Program-made: the position numbers and the translations under genes
The notes under the pieces: generated by a model
Databases searched by the model: none
What the model was told of the DNA's origin: nothing
Seen by the model: only the letters and a program-made list of their open reading frames with translations
Shown: piece after piece, positions 9,102 through 15,573 of the stretch
Layout of the letters: the number at the start of each line of letters is the position of its first letter
How positions within the stretch are numbered: the first letter of the stretch is position 1
Assembly: GCF_016887565.1 (NCBI RefSeq)
Contig: NZ_CP069396.1
Span: 6,678,001 to 6,742,000 of the forward strand
Direction: 5' to 3'
Length of the DNA: 64,000 bases
DNA from: Archangium violaceum
Lineage (GTDB): Bacteria; Myxococcota; Myxococcia; Myxococcales; Myxococcaceae

Positions 9102-10220
9102 ATGTCCATCGACAGGCCCGAGTCCTCGAACCACCCCCGGCTTCTCTTCACCTCGAATGGGACCCGCTACGAACTCATTCGTAGATTGGGGAGGCGGAAC
9201 AATGGTGAGCTGATGCTCGCCAGGCGCCGTTATGCCCAGGGCCCGGCGGGCTCCGTGATCATCAAGCGGTTGTCGCGGCCGGTCAGTGAGAAGCAGAAGC
9301 AGCGGCTGAAGGAAGAGGTCCAGTTGGCGTACCGGCTCAGCCATCCGGGCATCGCCAAGGTGTACCAGCTGGTGCTGCACGGGGGGCTGCCGTACGTGGT
9401 GATGGAGTACGTGGACGGCCGCTCCCTGGAGACGGTGCTGAGCGTGTCGGCCATGCGGCAGCGGCCCATGTCCGAGGCCTTCGTCTGCCATGTGGTGTCC
9501 GAGGTCGCGGACGCGCTCCACCATGCGCACACGCTGGAGGACGAGCTCGGGCGGCCCCTGGGCATCGTCCACCGGGACATCAACCCGGAGAACGTCCGGG
9601 TGGGAAGCAGCGGCGAGGTGAAGCTGGTGGACTTCGGCGTGGCGTATTCGCTGCTGCCTGGGCGGGAGGCCACCACGGCCTCCGTGCTGCGCGGGGACAT
9701 CGCCTATGCATCCCCGGAGCGCATGCGCCTGGAGAAGGTGGATCACCGCTCGGATCTGTTCTCGCTGGGGCTGGTGATGCTGGAGCTGCTCACGGGCAGG
9801 CACCTGTATGACCTGGAGGACGTGGAGCAATCGGCGCGGGAAGCCGGCCCGGCTCCGGCCACGCTGGCCGAGGTGCGTTGCGAGGAGCCGAGCTGGGTAC
9901 CGGTCACGGAGATGGCGGCACGCATCGCGCGTTTCGGTCCGGAGGACGTGGAGCGGGCGGCCCAGGGAGTGTCGGAGCCGCTGCGAGCCGTGGTGCACCG
10001 GGCGCTCCGGAGAGAGCCCTCCGAGCGCTACCAGTCCGGCCTGGAGCTGCGTGACGCGCTCCGGGAGTTCCTCGTGGTCCAGGGGCGCACGTATGGGCGG
10101 CCGGAGGCGGCGCGGGAGGTGCTCCTGGCCGTGAAGGAGGCGGAGTTGCTGCGCGAGTCCGCGGACGTGCTCGAACCGGATGTATTCCCGGAGACGCCGC
10201 CTCGGCGGACCGAACATTGA
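9102..10220 (+). CDS. Soluble Ser/Thr protein kinase, Hanks type
   Basis: The protein has 372 residues, is all cytoplasmic, and the kinase domain fills about residues 24-330. The ATP-anchoring Lys is K55 (IIKRL), the catalytic loop reads HRDINPEN, the metal motif is DFG and the APE motif is SPE. Two features are unusual. The Gly-rich loop is reduced (LGRRNNGE instead of GxGxxG), and the catalytic-loop Lys of HRDxK is Asn, a substitution I recall as common in myxobacterial kinases. There is no membrane helix or sensor domain. A good AAGGAG precedes the ATG. It is the last + strand gene before the terminus/provirus boundary. Confidence 0.88.
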   Translation: MSIDRPESSNHPRLLFTSNGTRYELIRRLGRRNNGELMLARRRYAQGPAGSVIIKRLSRPVSEKQKQRLKEEVQLAYRLSHPGIAKVYQLVLHGGLPYVVMEYVDGRSLETVLSVSAMRQRPMSEAFVCHVVSEVADALHHAHTLEDELGRPLGIVHRDINPENVRVGSSGEVKLVDFGVAYSLLPGREATTASVLRGDIAYASPERMRLEKVDHRSDLFSLGLVMLELLTGRHLYDLEDVEQSAREAGPAPATLAEVRCEEPSWVPVTEMAARIARFGPEDVERAAQGVSEPLRAVVHRALRREPSERYQSGLELRDALREFLVVQGRTYGRPEAAREVLLAVKEAELLRESADVLEPDVFPETPPRRTEH

Positions 10221-10230
10221 GTTGCGCGGG

Positions 10231-10270
10231 GGCTCCGCGGTGCCAGGGGAATGATCCGGGCCGCGGAGCC
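10231..10270. terminator. Inverted repeat between convergent genes
   Basis: GGCTCCGCGG (10231-10240) and CCGCGGAGCC (10261-10270) form a perfect 10-bp stem with a 20-base loop, in the gap between the kinase and the convergent lipoprotein gene. There is no T run, so it would be an atypical terminator or simply a structured spacer. Confidence 0.35.
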
Positions 10271-10288
10271 GCCGGTGGAGACCCGGCG

Positions 10289-10843
10289 TCAGCGCCGGCG
10301 CTGTTTTTGTTTCTTCGCCGGCGGCTGGGGCTTTTCCTTTTCGCCGGAGACCTGGAAGGGAATCCGGAGGTCGGCGACCTCGCGGCCCTGGGCGTCGGTC
10401 ATCGACGTGCCGGTCTGTGCGTCGATGACCAGGGTGTACTTGTGGCCGGTCTTGAGCGGTGTGGGCAGGGAGATGCGGTACAGCAGCCCGGCCGGGGATT
10501 CCTCGGCGGTGTCGTCCGAGACCATGGCGCGATCGACCTCGTCGAACAGGCGGACGCGGTAGTTCCGGAGTACCTGCGTGCTGCGCAGCTCGAGCGTCGA
10601 CGTGGGATCGATGAGCGGACGGCCTTCTTCCTCGCCAACGAGGGGAATGGTTTCCAGTCCGGCATCCGAGAGCATGGACTGCAGCGTGAACGACGCGGGG
10701 CCCGGACCGGCGTCGACGCCCACGTCCGGTTCGGACCCGGGGGCAGTGACGCCCGCGTCGTCGGTGGGGGCGGAGGGCTTGGGACATCCGGCCACGACGA
10801 GCGCGGCCGCGCAGACGGCGAAGCTCAAACGGAGGAGTCGCAT
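10289..10843 (-). CDS. Putative lipoprotein of unknown function
   Basis: This is a 184-residue protein with a clear lipoprotein signal and lipobox VVAGC (Cys20). It is followed by a Pro/Asp/Gly-rich linker and a beta-rich C-terminal domain (about residues 80-165), and ends in a basic tail (KKQKQRRR). I recognise no family. The pattern of strands resembles small Ig-like or SbsA-type Ig modules (TSTLELRSTQVLRNYRVRLFD), but this is only an impression. It is the only - strand host gene left of the provirus and lies about 110 bases from the left attachment site. Confidence 0.7.
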   Translation of the reverse strand: MRLLRLSFAVCAAALVVAGCPKPSAPTDDAGVTAPGSEPDVGVDAGPGPASFTLQSMLSDAGLETIPLVGEEEGRPLIDPTSTLELRSTQVLRNYRVRLFDEVDRAMVSDDTAEESPAGLLYRISLPTPLKTGHKYTLVIDAQTGTSMTDAQGREVADLRIPFQVSGEKEKPQPPAKKQKQRRR

Positions 10844-10949
10844 AGGGGCCGGAGACCCTATGTCTCAACGCCCGGGGCGAGAAGCGTGAAAGCCGGGCAC
10901 CGGGTGCTGGAGAACGACGCCCGGCGCCACCCCGTTTCCCTCTGACATG

Positions 10950-10977
10950 GAGTCCGATAAGATGCGTTGGGCCATCT
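10950..10977 (+). other. Left attachment site (attL), degenerate dif
   Basis: The sequence has a XerC-like arm GAGTCCGATAA (10950-10960), centre GATGCG (10961-10966) and then TTGGGCCATCT (10967-10977), which does not match a XerD arm. The stretch GTCCGATAAGATGCGTT repeats at the right end with one mismatch (16 of 17 identical). I infer that this is the hybrid site left by integration: host XerC arm plus element-derived right arm. Confidence 0.65.
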
Positions 10978-11440
10978 GGGCGCACGCCAACCCGACAGGT
11001 CGGCAGTGATTGCGTTGCCAGCAGGGCACCGGTCGTGCTACCTGTAACAGCGGAAATTGCCCCCACGGGACGCCACCACGCGCCAGCCCTTCTGGCTCAG
11101 CACGTACAACGCGCCCTTAGCGGAGCGACGTGCACACTTTCCGGGTTCCGGGTGCCAACCGGGCGTGTCCCTGCGCGGCAAACGCATGAACCCACCAGGA
11201 TGCTCGGCGTCGGCAAAACGTCGAGACAGGGCACCGGGTCGAGTGCGCTAACACTCCCCGGTGCCCGCCGCAGTTTCCCGCAGCGGACGGGACAAAGGCT
11301 GCTCGCGCGCCAAGAAAAATGCAAGACCTCAGTGACGCGCATTGCGTCGCTTGCGCGGTTGACGCGCCAATCTTCTGGCGCTCTCCACGCACGTCGAGGC
11401 CCCATGTGCCCTGGGGAGGGTGGGGTGTAGGGTGGCAAAC
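10978..11440. other. Non-coding left end of the provirus
   Basis: No convincing gene is seen in these 463 bases on either strand. The region has lower GC and higher AT patches than the rest of the element (for example CCAAGAAAAATGCAAG near 11311-11326) and one copy of the CGCAWTGCG word at 11338-11346. It also holds a near-repeat around GGGCACCGG (11023 and 11228). It could carry replication or packaging signals or the promoter of the + strand gene that follows. Confidence 0.4.
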
Positions 11441-11884
11441 ATGGCCTGTGCCAGAATGCCTCCCGCACGTCGTTTGCCGCCGCGCCGCACGCCACGTTCT
11501 GAGCCCCCGGCGCGCCGGCGCTGGCACGCAGTGGCGACTGCCGCGGCCATGGTTCTGTTAGTGCTGGTGCCCGCCGCCCTCGGTCCCGTCGTGGAACCCG
11601 CCCAACCGCCGCTCGCTGGCGAGGCCTGGCCGGTCGACGTGCAGAGCGATCCAGTTCCGGTGCGGCCTGGTTCAGCGCCACACCCAGTGCCCAACCAGAA
11701 GCGGGCCCCCTGCACCGCAGGCCTCGAGACGGAGCTGTCTGGGGTGTGTTGGCTCGAGCTGGCGATGAAGCCGCCTAAGTGCCCGCCCCAGACGGTCGCA
11801 CACGAAGGCAAGTGTCTCTTGCCGGTGGCGACGCCTCGCCCGGTGCCCACCTCGGTTGATGGGGGCGAGCAGCCCGCGCGCTGA
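11441..11884 (+). CDS. Membrane protein with Cys-rich tail, kinase-associated type
   Basis: The protein has 147 residues: a basic, Pro/Arg-rich cytoplasmic start, one membrane helix near residues 37-55 (AVATAAAMVLLVLVPAALG), and an external Cys-containing tail with KRAPCTAG, GVCWLEL, PPKCPPQ and EGKCLLPVA. From memory, this tail resembles small membrane proteins encoded beside Ser/Thr kinases in myxobacteria, so the gene looks host-derived. It lies inside the repeats and is the only rightward gene in the left half of the provirus, which fits a lysogeny-expressed accessory gene (moron). The ATG was chosen with AGGGTGG upstream. Its role is unknown. Confidence 0.6.
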   Translation: MACARMPPARRLPPRRTPRSEPPARRRWHAVATAAAMVLLVLVPAALGPVVEPAQPPLAGEAWPVDVQSDPVPVRPGSAPHPVPNQKRAPCTAGLETELSGVCWLELAMKPPKCPPQTVAHEGKCLLPVATPRPVPTSVDGGEQPAR

Positions 11885-11896
11885 CATCGAGGGCGT

Positions 11897-11930
11897 GCGC
11901 AATGCGGTCGCTCGATGCGTCGCATTGCGC
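11897..11930. terminator. Perfect hairpin built from two CGCAWTGCG words
   Basis: GCGCAATGCG (11897-11906) and CGCATTGCGC (11921-11930) form a perfect 10-bp stem with a 14-base loop, just after the stop of the + strand membrane gene. It sits between convergent genes, so termination is the simplest role, but there is no T run. Confidence 0.4.
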
Positions 11931-11975
11931 TCCTGCAGGACGCGCGTGGAGGGCCGGACGCGACAAGGGCGGGAG

Positions 11976-11993
11976 GAGCTGCTCGAGCAGCTC
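11976..11993. repeat. Perfect 18-bp palindrome
   Basis: GAGCTGCTCGAGCAGCTC reads the same on both strands. It lies between the 11.9-kb hairpin and the end of the leftward late operon. It could act in bidirectional termination or as a dimeric protein-binding site. Nothing else in the sequence decides between these. Confidence 0.4.
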
Positions 11994-12025
11994 AACCCCC
12001 GCCCCTGGCTACTACTGCCGGGTGC

Positions 12026-12325
12026 TCACCGCTTGCAGGCGGGACAGACATCGAAGGACGGCGGCACCTTGGCGCCCTCGGGGAAGACGGCGTGCAGCTC
12101 CAGGTCCTCGGCGCCGGCGCCGATGGCGGCATGCGCCTGGTCGGCCACCTCGACGGCCTTGTACAGCACCGTGTGCGGCGCCGCGAAGCGATGCACCGCC
12201 CAGCGAAACGCGCGCCAGGTGGTGCGCCAGAACCACCCTTCACGGTAGTCCGCGATGCCGTTGTTGTTGAAGTCTGGAAACGCCTTGCTGGGCGTGGGGG
12301 GAGTGGGGTTCTCGGACGGATGCAT
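12026..12325 (-). CDS. Small provirus protein with EF-hand-like loop
   Basis: This 99-residue protein is the last gene of the late operon. Near the N-terminus, DFNNNGIADYRE (residues 18-29) matches a canonical 12-residue EF-hand/dockerin calcium loop: D, N, N at positions 1, 3, 5, then I, D and E at 7, 9 and 12. A basic aromatic helix follows (WFWRTTWRAFRWAVHRF), then an acidic stretch and a C-terminal CPACK. The ATG has a strong GGAGGT site. Calcium-stabilised capsids are known in tailless membrane phages such as PM2, so a structural role is conceivable. No homologue is recognised. Confidence 0.6.
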   Translation of the reverse strand: MHPSENPTPPTPSKAFPDFNNNGIADYREGWFWRTTWRAFRWAVHRFAAPHTVLYKAVEVADQAHAAIGAGAEDLELHAVFPEGAKVPPSFDVCPACKR

Positions 12326-12354
12326 TGCGGTACCTCCGGCGGGTGTGGCGAGGG

Positions 12355-12417
12355 TCAGCGGCCCGCCGCACGGAGGGCGCGGCGGAGCAGGCAGTAGAGA
12401 ATCAGCGTGTCCAGCAT
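12355..12417 (-). CDS. Candidate 20-residue membrane peptide
   Basis: A short frame, MLDTLILYCLLRRALRAAGR, begins four bases after the lysozyme stop, with GGAG eight bases upstream of its ATG. The first half is hydrophobic and the second strongly basic, like the tiny membrane proteins of tailless phages. It fills an otherwise empty 95-base gap between two genes that each carry their own ribosome site. Small size makes chance occurrence possible. Confidence 0.3.
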   Translation of the reverse strand: MLDTLILYCLLRRALRAAGR

Positions 12418-12420
12418 GGG

Positions 12421-13026
12421 TCAGGCTCCGAGTACCTGGCGCGCGCGGGACCAGTAGGCCTCCCGCTGATCCAGGCCGTTGTAGCCGCCGTTGATGCGGC
12501 GGGTGACCTCGCGGAAGTTGCCGGCGTCGGCCAGCGCGCTCAGCTCCCGCGAGCGCCAGAACCACGCGGCCACGCGGAAGCCCACATCGGGTTGCGCTGC
12601 AAGCTCCGGCTGCTGCTCGAGCGGAAGGCCGAGCGCGTCGCCGGCGGCGCGGTAGTTGGAGCGGCCGGTGAGTTGGATGGGACCACGGCCCTTGTACCGC
12701 CGTCCGTCGCCCGTCTGCGTGTTGCCCAGGTCCTTGCGGCCCTCGTAGGCCTCTCCGCTGGCGAGCTCTTCCATGTACCGCAGCTCTCCGGACTCGTGCG
12801 CGAGCTGCGCGAGGAACGCGGCCTGGCGCGCGGGCGTGGTGATGCCCCCCTCGTCCATGGCCGCCAGCAGCTCGCCCGCGTACCGCCCCGCATCCACGAG
12901 GGAGAGGCGCGGCATGATGGAGCGCAGCTGCACAGCAAAGCGACTGGTGCGACGGGTGGCGAGGTACACGAGGCCTCCGAGGATGGCGGCGCCGGCGGCG
13001 GCCAGCGCCCAGCGGTTACTTGACAT
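12421..13026 (-). CDS. Membrane-anchored GH19 lysozyme/endolysin
   Basis: The protein has 201 residues. One membrane helix (about residues 7-23) precedes a glycoside hydrolase 19 domain of the phage-endolysin type. FLAQLAHESGELRY carries the catalytic Glu78, and DLGNTQTGDG plus YKGRGPIQLTGRSNY form the substrate cleft. GH19 endolysins cut peptidoglycan glycan strands. The N-terminal anchor suggests either a signal-anchor-release endolysin or a lysozyme embedded in the virion membrane for entry. The true start (MSSNRW) overlaps the preceding gene by 11 bases; longer upstream extensions are frame artefacts. Confidence 0.85.
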   Translation of the reverse strand: MSSNRWALAAAGAAILGGLVYLATRRTSRFAVQLRSIMPRLSLVDAGRYAGELLAAMDEGGITTPARQAAFLAQLAHESGELRYMEELASGEAYEGRKDLGNTQTGDGRRYKGRGPIQLTGRSNYRAAGDALGLPLEQQPELAAQPDVGFRVAAWFWRSRELSALADAGNFREVTRRINGGYNGLDQREAYWSRARQVLGA

Positions 13027-13267
13027 GGCTCGCACCGCCCTCCGGCTCCAAGCGCCGCACGCGCCCGCGCAGCCGCACCAGCTCGCGCAAGTACCGCGTG
13101 CCGCGCTCCTCGAGGGCCGCGATGCGCGACAGCACACCGTCCTTCCCCCGCAGCTCCGCGTGCACCGCATCGCGCACCAGCTGCGCGAGCGTGCTGCGCG
13201 TCACTCGCTGGCCCAGGTAGCTACCGGCGAAGGCCGCCACGGCCAGCAACGCATCTCGTGGTTCCAC
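13016..13267 (-). CDS. Small membrane protein with coiled coil, lysis-associated
   Basis: This 83-residue protein has one N-terminal membrane helix (about ALLAVAAFAGSYLG, residues 6-19). A charged, heptad-like helical tail follows (LVRDAVHAELRG, then ALEERGTRYLRELVRLRGRVRRL). It starts at GTG with GAGGTG upstream and overlaps the lysozyme gene by 11 bases. Position and topology are compatible with a holin- or spanin-like lysis partner, but a minor virion membrane protein is equally possible. Confidence 0.6.
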   Translation of the reverse strand: MEPRDALLAVAAFAGSYLGQRVTRSTLAQLVRDAVHAELRGKDGVLSRIAALEERGTRYLRELVRLRGRVRRLEPEGGASHVK

Positions 13268-13275
13268 GGTGCACC

Positions 13276-13737
13276 TCACTTCGCCGCGCGGGCGAGGTTG
13301 ACTGCGATGACGGTGACGGCCGCGAGCGCGAGCGCGCCGGCCGTCCACTTCACCCACGAGGGCCACGCCCCCGGAGTGACGATGCTCCCCGCGGCGGCCT
13401 TCACCGCGGCGAACAAGCTGCGGTCGTAGGCCTCCGCGGAAATCTTCTGGACGGCGTCGGCCAGGTCGTTGCGGCCGAAGTCCAGGAAGCGCTCGACCGT
13501 GTACTCGGAGCCGTCGTCGCGCCTCCCGGCCAGTGCCCAGCGGCGATAGGTGCTGGCCCACTGCTCGAGCAGCACGCCCATGTCCAGGTAGGACTTGCGG
13601 ATGGCCTGCTGCTCGGAGCTGGGGAAGAAGCCCCCCGCGTTGGCCTCGACTCGAGCGAGGCCCGCGCGGTACTGGCGCCGCAGCTCCGCCACCGCGGCGT
13701 CAATCTGCTGTGACTGCTGCGCGGTGGCGGCGGCCAT
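13276..13737 (-). CDS. Provirus protein with C-terminal membrane helix
   Basis: The 153-residue protein is mostly alpha-helical and charged, with a single membrane helix at the C-terminus (about residues 128-149, WVKWTAGALALAAVTVIAVNLA) and almost nothing beyond it. This tail-anchored layout suits a protein of an internal virion membrane facing the capsid or the genome. The ATG lies three bases after the previous stop, so it belongs to the same translational block. I recognise no family. Confidence 0.65.
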   Translation of the reverse strand: MAAATAQQSQQIDAAVAELRRQYRAGLARVEANAGGFFPSSEQQAIRKSYLDMGVLLEQWASTYRRWALAGRRDDGSEYTVERFLDFGRNDLADAVQKISAEAYDRSLFAAVKAAAGSIVTPGAWPSWVKWTAGALALAAVTVIAVNLARAAK

Positions 13738-13740
13738 GGC

Positions 13741-14529
13741 TCAGCGCAGCCCCACCAACCGCACCTCGGAGACGCCGGCACTGGTGAGGGTGCTGTTGAC
13801 CCCATCCGTCACCCGGTAGCCCAGCCGCACCCAGGGGTAGCGCTGGAGGATGACCGACTGCGGGACCTCGTTTTCCAGGTTGACCGCCATCCCGGCACCA
13901 ACGAAGACCATCCGCTGCTCCCCAAGAGCCACTTGGTGCAGGAAGGAGCCATACGGGGCCTCGGTGGACGCGTTGGGAGCCCCCGCTACCTCGATCAGCA
14001 CCTCCAGCACCGGGCTGCTTCCGGGCGTGGCGTCGTCAGGCGCGATGTCGTTGGTCACAAAGAGCACCAGGTGCGTGTAGCCGCTCACGTCGAACGGCTC
14101 CGGCCTGGTGTTGCTCACCTTCACCACGGTCCCGGTGACAGAGGGGAGGTACCAGACGGTGTTCCGCGCGAGCTCGGCCGCGGACCAGGTCGACTTCTGG
14201 GCGATGATGGGCGACGCCGAGCGCATTGCAGTGACGCCGCCGCTGATGGAGTCGCCGGCGTACTCCATCAGGTTCAGGTGCCACCTGTCGCCGGCGGTCC
14301 CTCCGAGCAGCTCAAGCTGGGAGAAGCCGCCGTCGAAGTAGAGCGCCCGGTCATCCTCGACGACGTGCACGTTGTTGGTGTCCGCGTTCAGACGCACGCG
14401 CGCCGAGAACGGGATGGGGTTGCCGGTGATGGCGTTCGTCAGCGGCTTGAGCGAGAAGCCGCGCCCCGGCCCGGAGAGCTTCTGGGCGGTGGTGTCCGAA
14501 ATGGTGACGTCGATGGGAGTGATGGCCAT
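13741..14529 (-). CDS. Beta-rich provirus protein, minor capsid or spike candidate
   Basis: The protein has 262 residues with no membrane helix or Cys cluster. It is dominated by short alternating strands (for example HLVLFVTNDIA, PVLEVLIEVAG, GEQRMVFVGAG, SEVRLVGLR). Size, composition and position in the late operon fit a second structural protein such as a penton, vertex or spike component, which tailless phages encode near the major capsid gene. A clear GAGGA ribosome site precedes the ATG. No sequence family is recognised, so this is inference from context. Confidence 0.6.
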   Translation of the reverse strand: MAITPIDVTISDTTAQKLSGPGRGFSLKPLTNAITGNPIPFSARVRLNADTNNVHVVEDDRALYFDGGFSQLELLGGTAGDRWHLNLMEYAGDSISGGVTAMRSASPIIAQKSTWSAAELARNTVWYLPSVTGTVVKVSNTRPEPFDVSGYTHLVLFVTNDIAPDDATPGSSPVLEVLIEVAGAPNASTEAPYGSFLHQVALGEQRMVFVGAGMAVNLENEVPQSVILQRYPWVRLGYRVTDGVNSTLTSAGVSEVRLVGLR

Positions 14530-14560
14530 GACTTCCTCTCTGGTGCTGCGTGGGTGAGGC

Positions 14561-14845
14561 TCAGAAGCGGATGCGGTCGAACAGACCCTTGACCGTGTTG
14601 AAGATCTGCGTACCCGTGTTGACGATGGTGTTGATGGCGTTGGCGGTGTTGCTCACCGTCGTCGTCACTGAAGATGTCTTCGGAGCCGGAGAGGAAACTG
14701 CGACAGCCGTAGAAGTGGGAACAGGAAGACCCGACACGACCGCGGGGGCCGACACGGGCGCATTGCGTTGACGGGTGACGTAGACGGCCACGGCGGCGGC
14801 TGCGGCGATGGCGGCGACGCTGATGATGACGGTGGTGTTGTTCAT
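14561..14845 (-). CDS. Small one-helix membrane protein of the provirus
   Basis: The protein has 94 residues. One membrane helix lies at residues 5-23 (TVIISVAAIAAAAAVAVYV), then a Ser/Thr/Val/Pro-rich linker and a C-terminal amphipathic segment ending in GLFDRIRF. The ATG shares its A with the TGA of the preceding gene (TGATG), giving coupling. A GTG one codon earlier is a less likely start. It shares N-terminal helix and linker style with the 229-residue protein encoded just upstream, so both are probably virion membrane proteins. Confidence 0.65.
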   Translation of the reverse strand: MNNTTVIISVAAIAAAAAVAVYVTRQRNAPVSAPAVVSGLPVPTSTAVAVSSPAPKTSSVTTTVSNTANAINTIVNTGTQIFNTVKGLFDRIRF

Positions 14846-15534
14846 CACTTCTTCCCGAAGAGGCTGCCCAGGGACTTCACCGCGGAGCCGATGGCAGAGA
14901 ACGGCTTCGACGTGATGTTCTTGCTATTGGAGGGGTCGATGGCCCGGAAGACGCTGCGCACGTCCTGCTCCACCTTCTTCCCGGCCACGAGCCCGATGCC
15001 GGCGCTCACCACCTCGGCCGTGAGCTTGATGGGCACGCCCAGGCCTCCGGTGGCAGCCGCAATGCCCGTCGTCTGGCTGATGACCTTGGTGACCTGTGCG
15101 GGCACACCAATGGCCGTGAGGGCCTTCTCGGTGACGCCCTTCACGCCGAAGCCCACCGCGGCCGGAGCGAAGACGCGCGCCAGGTTGCCCGCGCCCTCGC
15201 CGGCGACCTTCTCGACGACGGTTCCAATCGCATCCGCCGCCTTGAGCCCGACGCCCACCATGGCGGCCGTGCTCGCCACCGTCGAGAGCGCCTGGGAGGC
15301 ACCGGAGAGGACCGGGGGCAGCGTCGGAGCCCCGACGTTGACGGGCGCCGGGGCCGGGGTTGCCGGAACGCCCGCCCCGGCGGTGCTCGGGCTCGCCACC
15401 GGCCCGGCGGGCTGCACCGGCGGAGCTGGAGGGGGAGGGGGCGCGGTGGGCCCCGCGGGCGGCTTGCTTCGGGTGAGCGCGTAGGCAGCCCCCGCCGCTC
15501 CGAGCGCGCCGATGATGACGACAGCCTTGTTCAT
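14845..15534 (-). CDS. Gly/Ala/Pro-rich membrane protein of the provirus
   Basis: The protein has 229 residues. An N-terminal membrane helix (residues 4-20) is followed by a Pro-rich spacer (about 25-75). The C-terminal half has long Gly/Ala/Val stretches (VGVGLKAADAIG, then VFAPAAVGFGVKGV and AEVVSAGIGLVAG) that could be amphipathic or membrane-inserting, and the end is basic (SLFGKK). The ATG has GAGGT upstream. It lies directly after the capsid candidate gene, so a virion membrane protein or genome-delivery channel is plausible. No family is recognised. Confidence 0.65.
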   Translation of the reverse strand: MNKAVVIIGALGAAGAAYALTRSKPPAGPTAPPPPPAPPVQPAGPVASPSTAGAGVPATPAPAPVNVGAPTLPPVLSGASQALSTVASTAAMVGVGLKAADAIGTVVEKVAGEGAGNLARVFAPAAVGFGVKGVTEKALTAIGVPAQVTKVISQTTGIAAATGGLGVPIKLTAEVVSAGIGLVAGKKVEQDVRSVFRAIDPSNSKNITSKPFSAIGSAVKSLGSLFGKK

Positions 15535-15573
15535 GTTGGACCTCGGAGGGGAGGGGACTGCCTGGCGCCGGGA

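Noticed and set aside
7317-11066. 1249-codon - strand open frame
   Set aside because: It is antisense to well-supported BamB-like, NUDIX, RNase H-like and kinase genes, and consists of Arg/Pro/His-rich composition typical of high-GC shadow frames.
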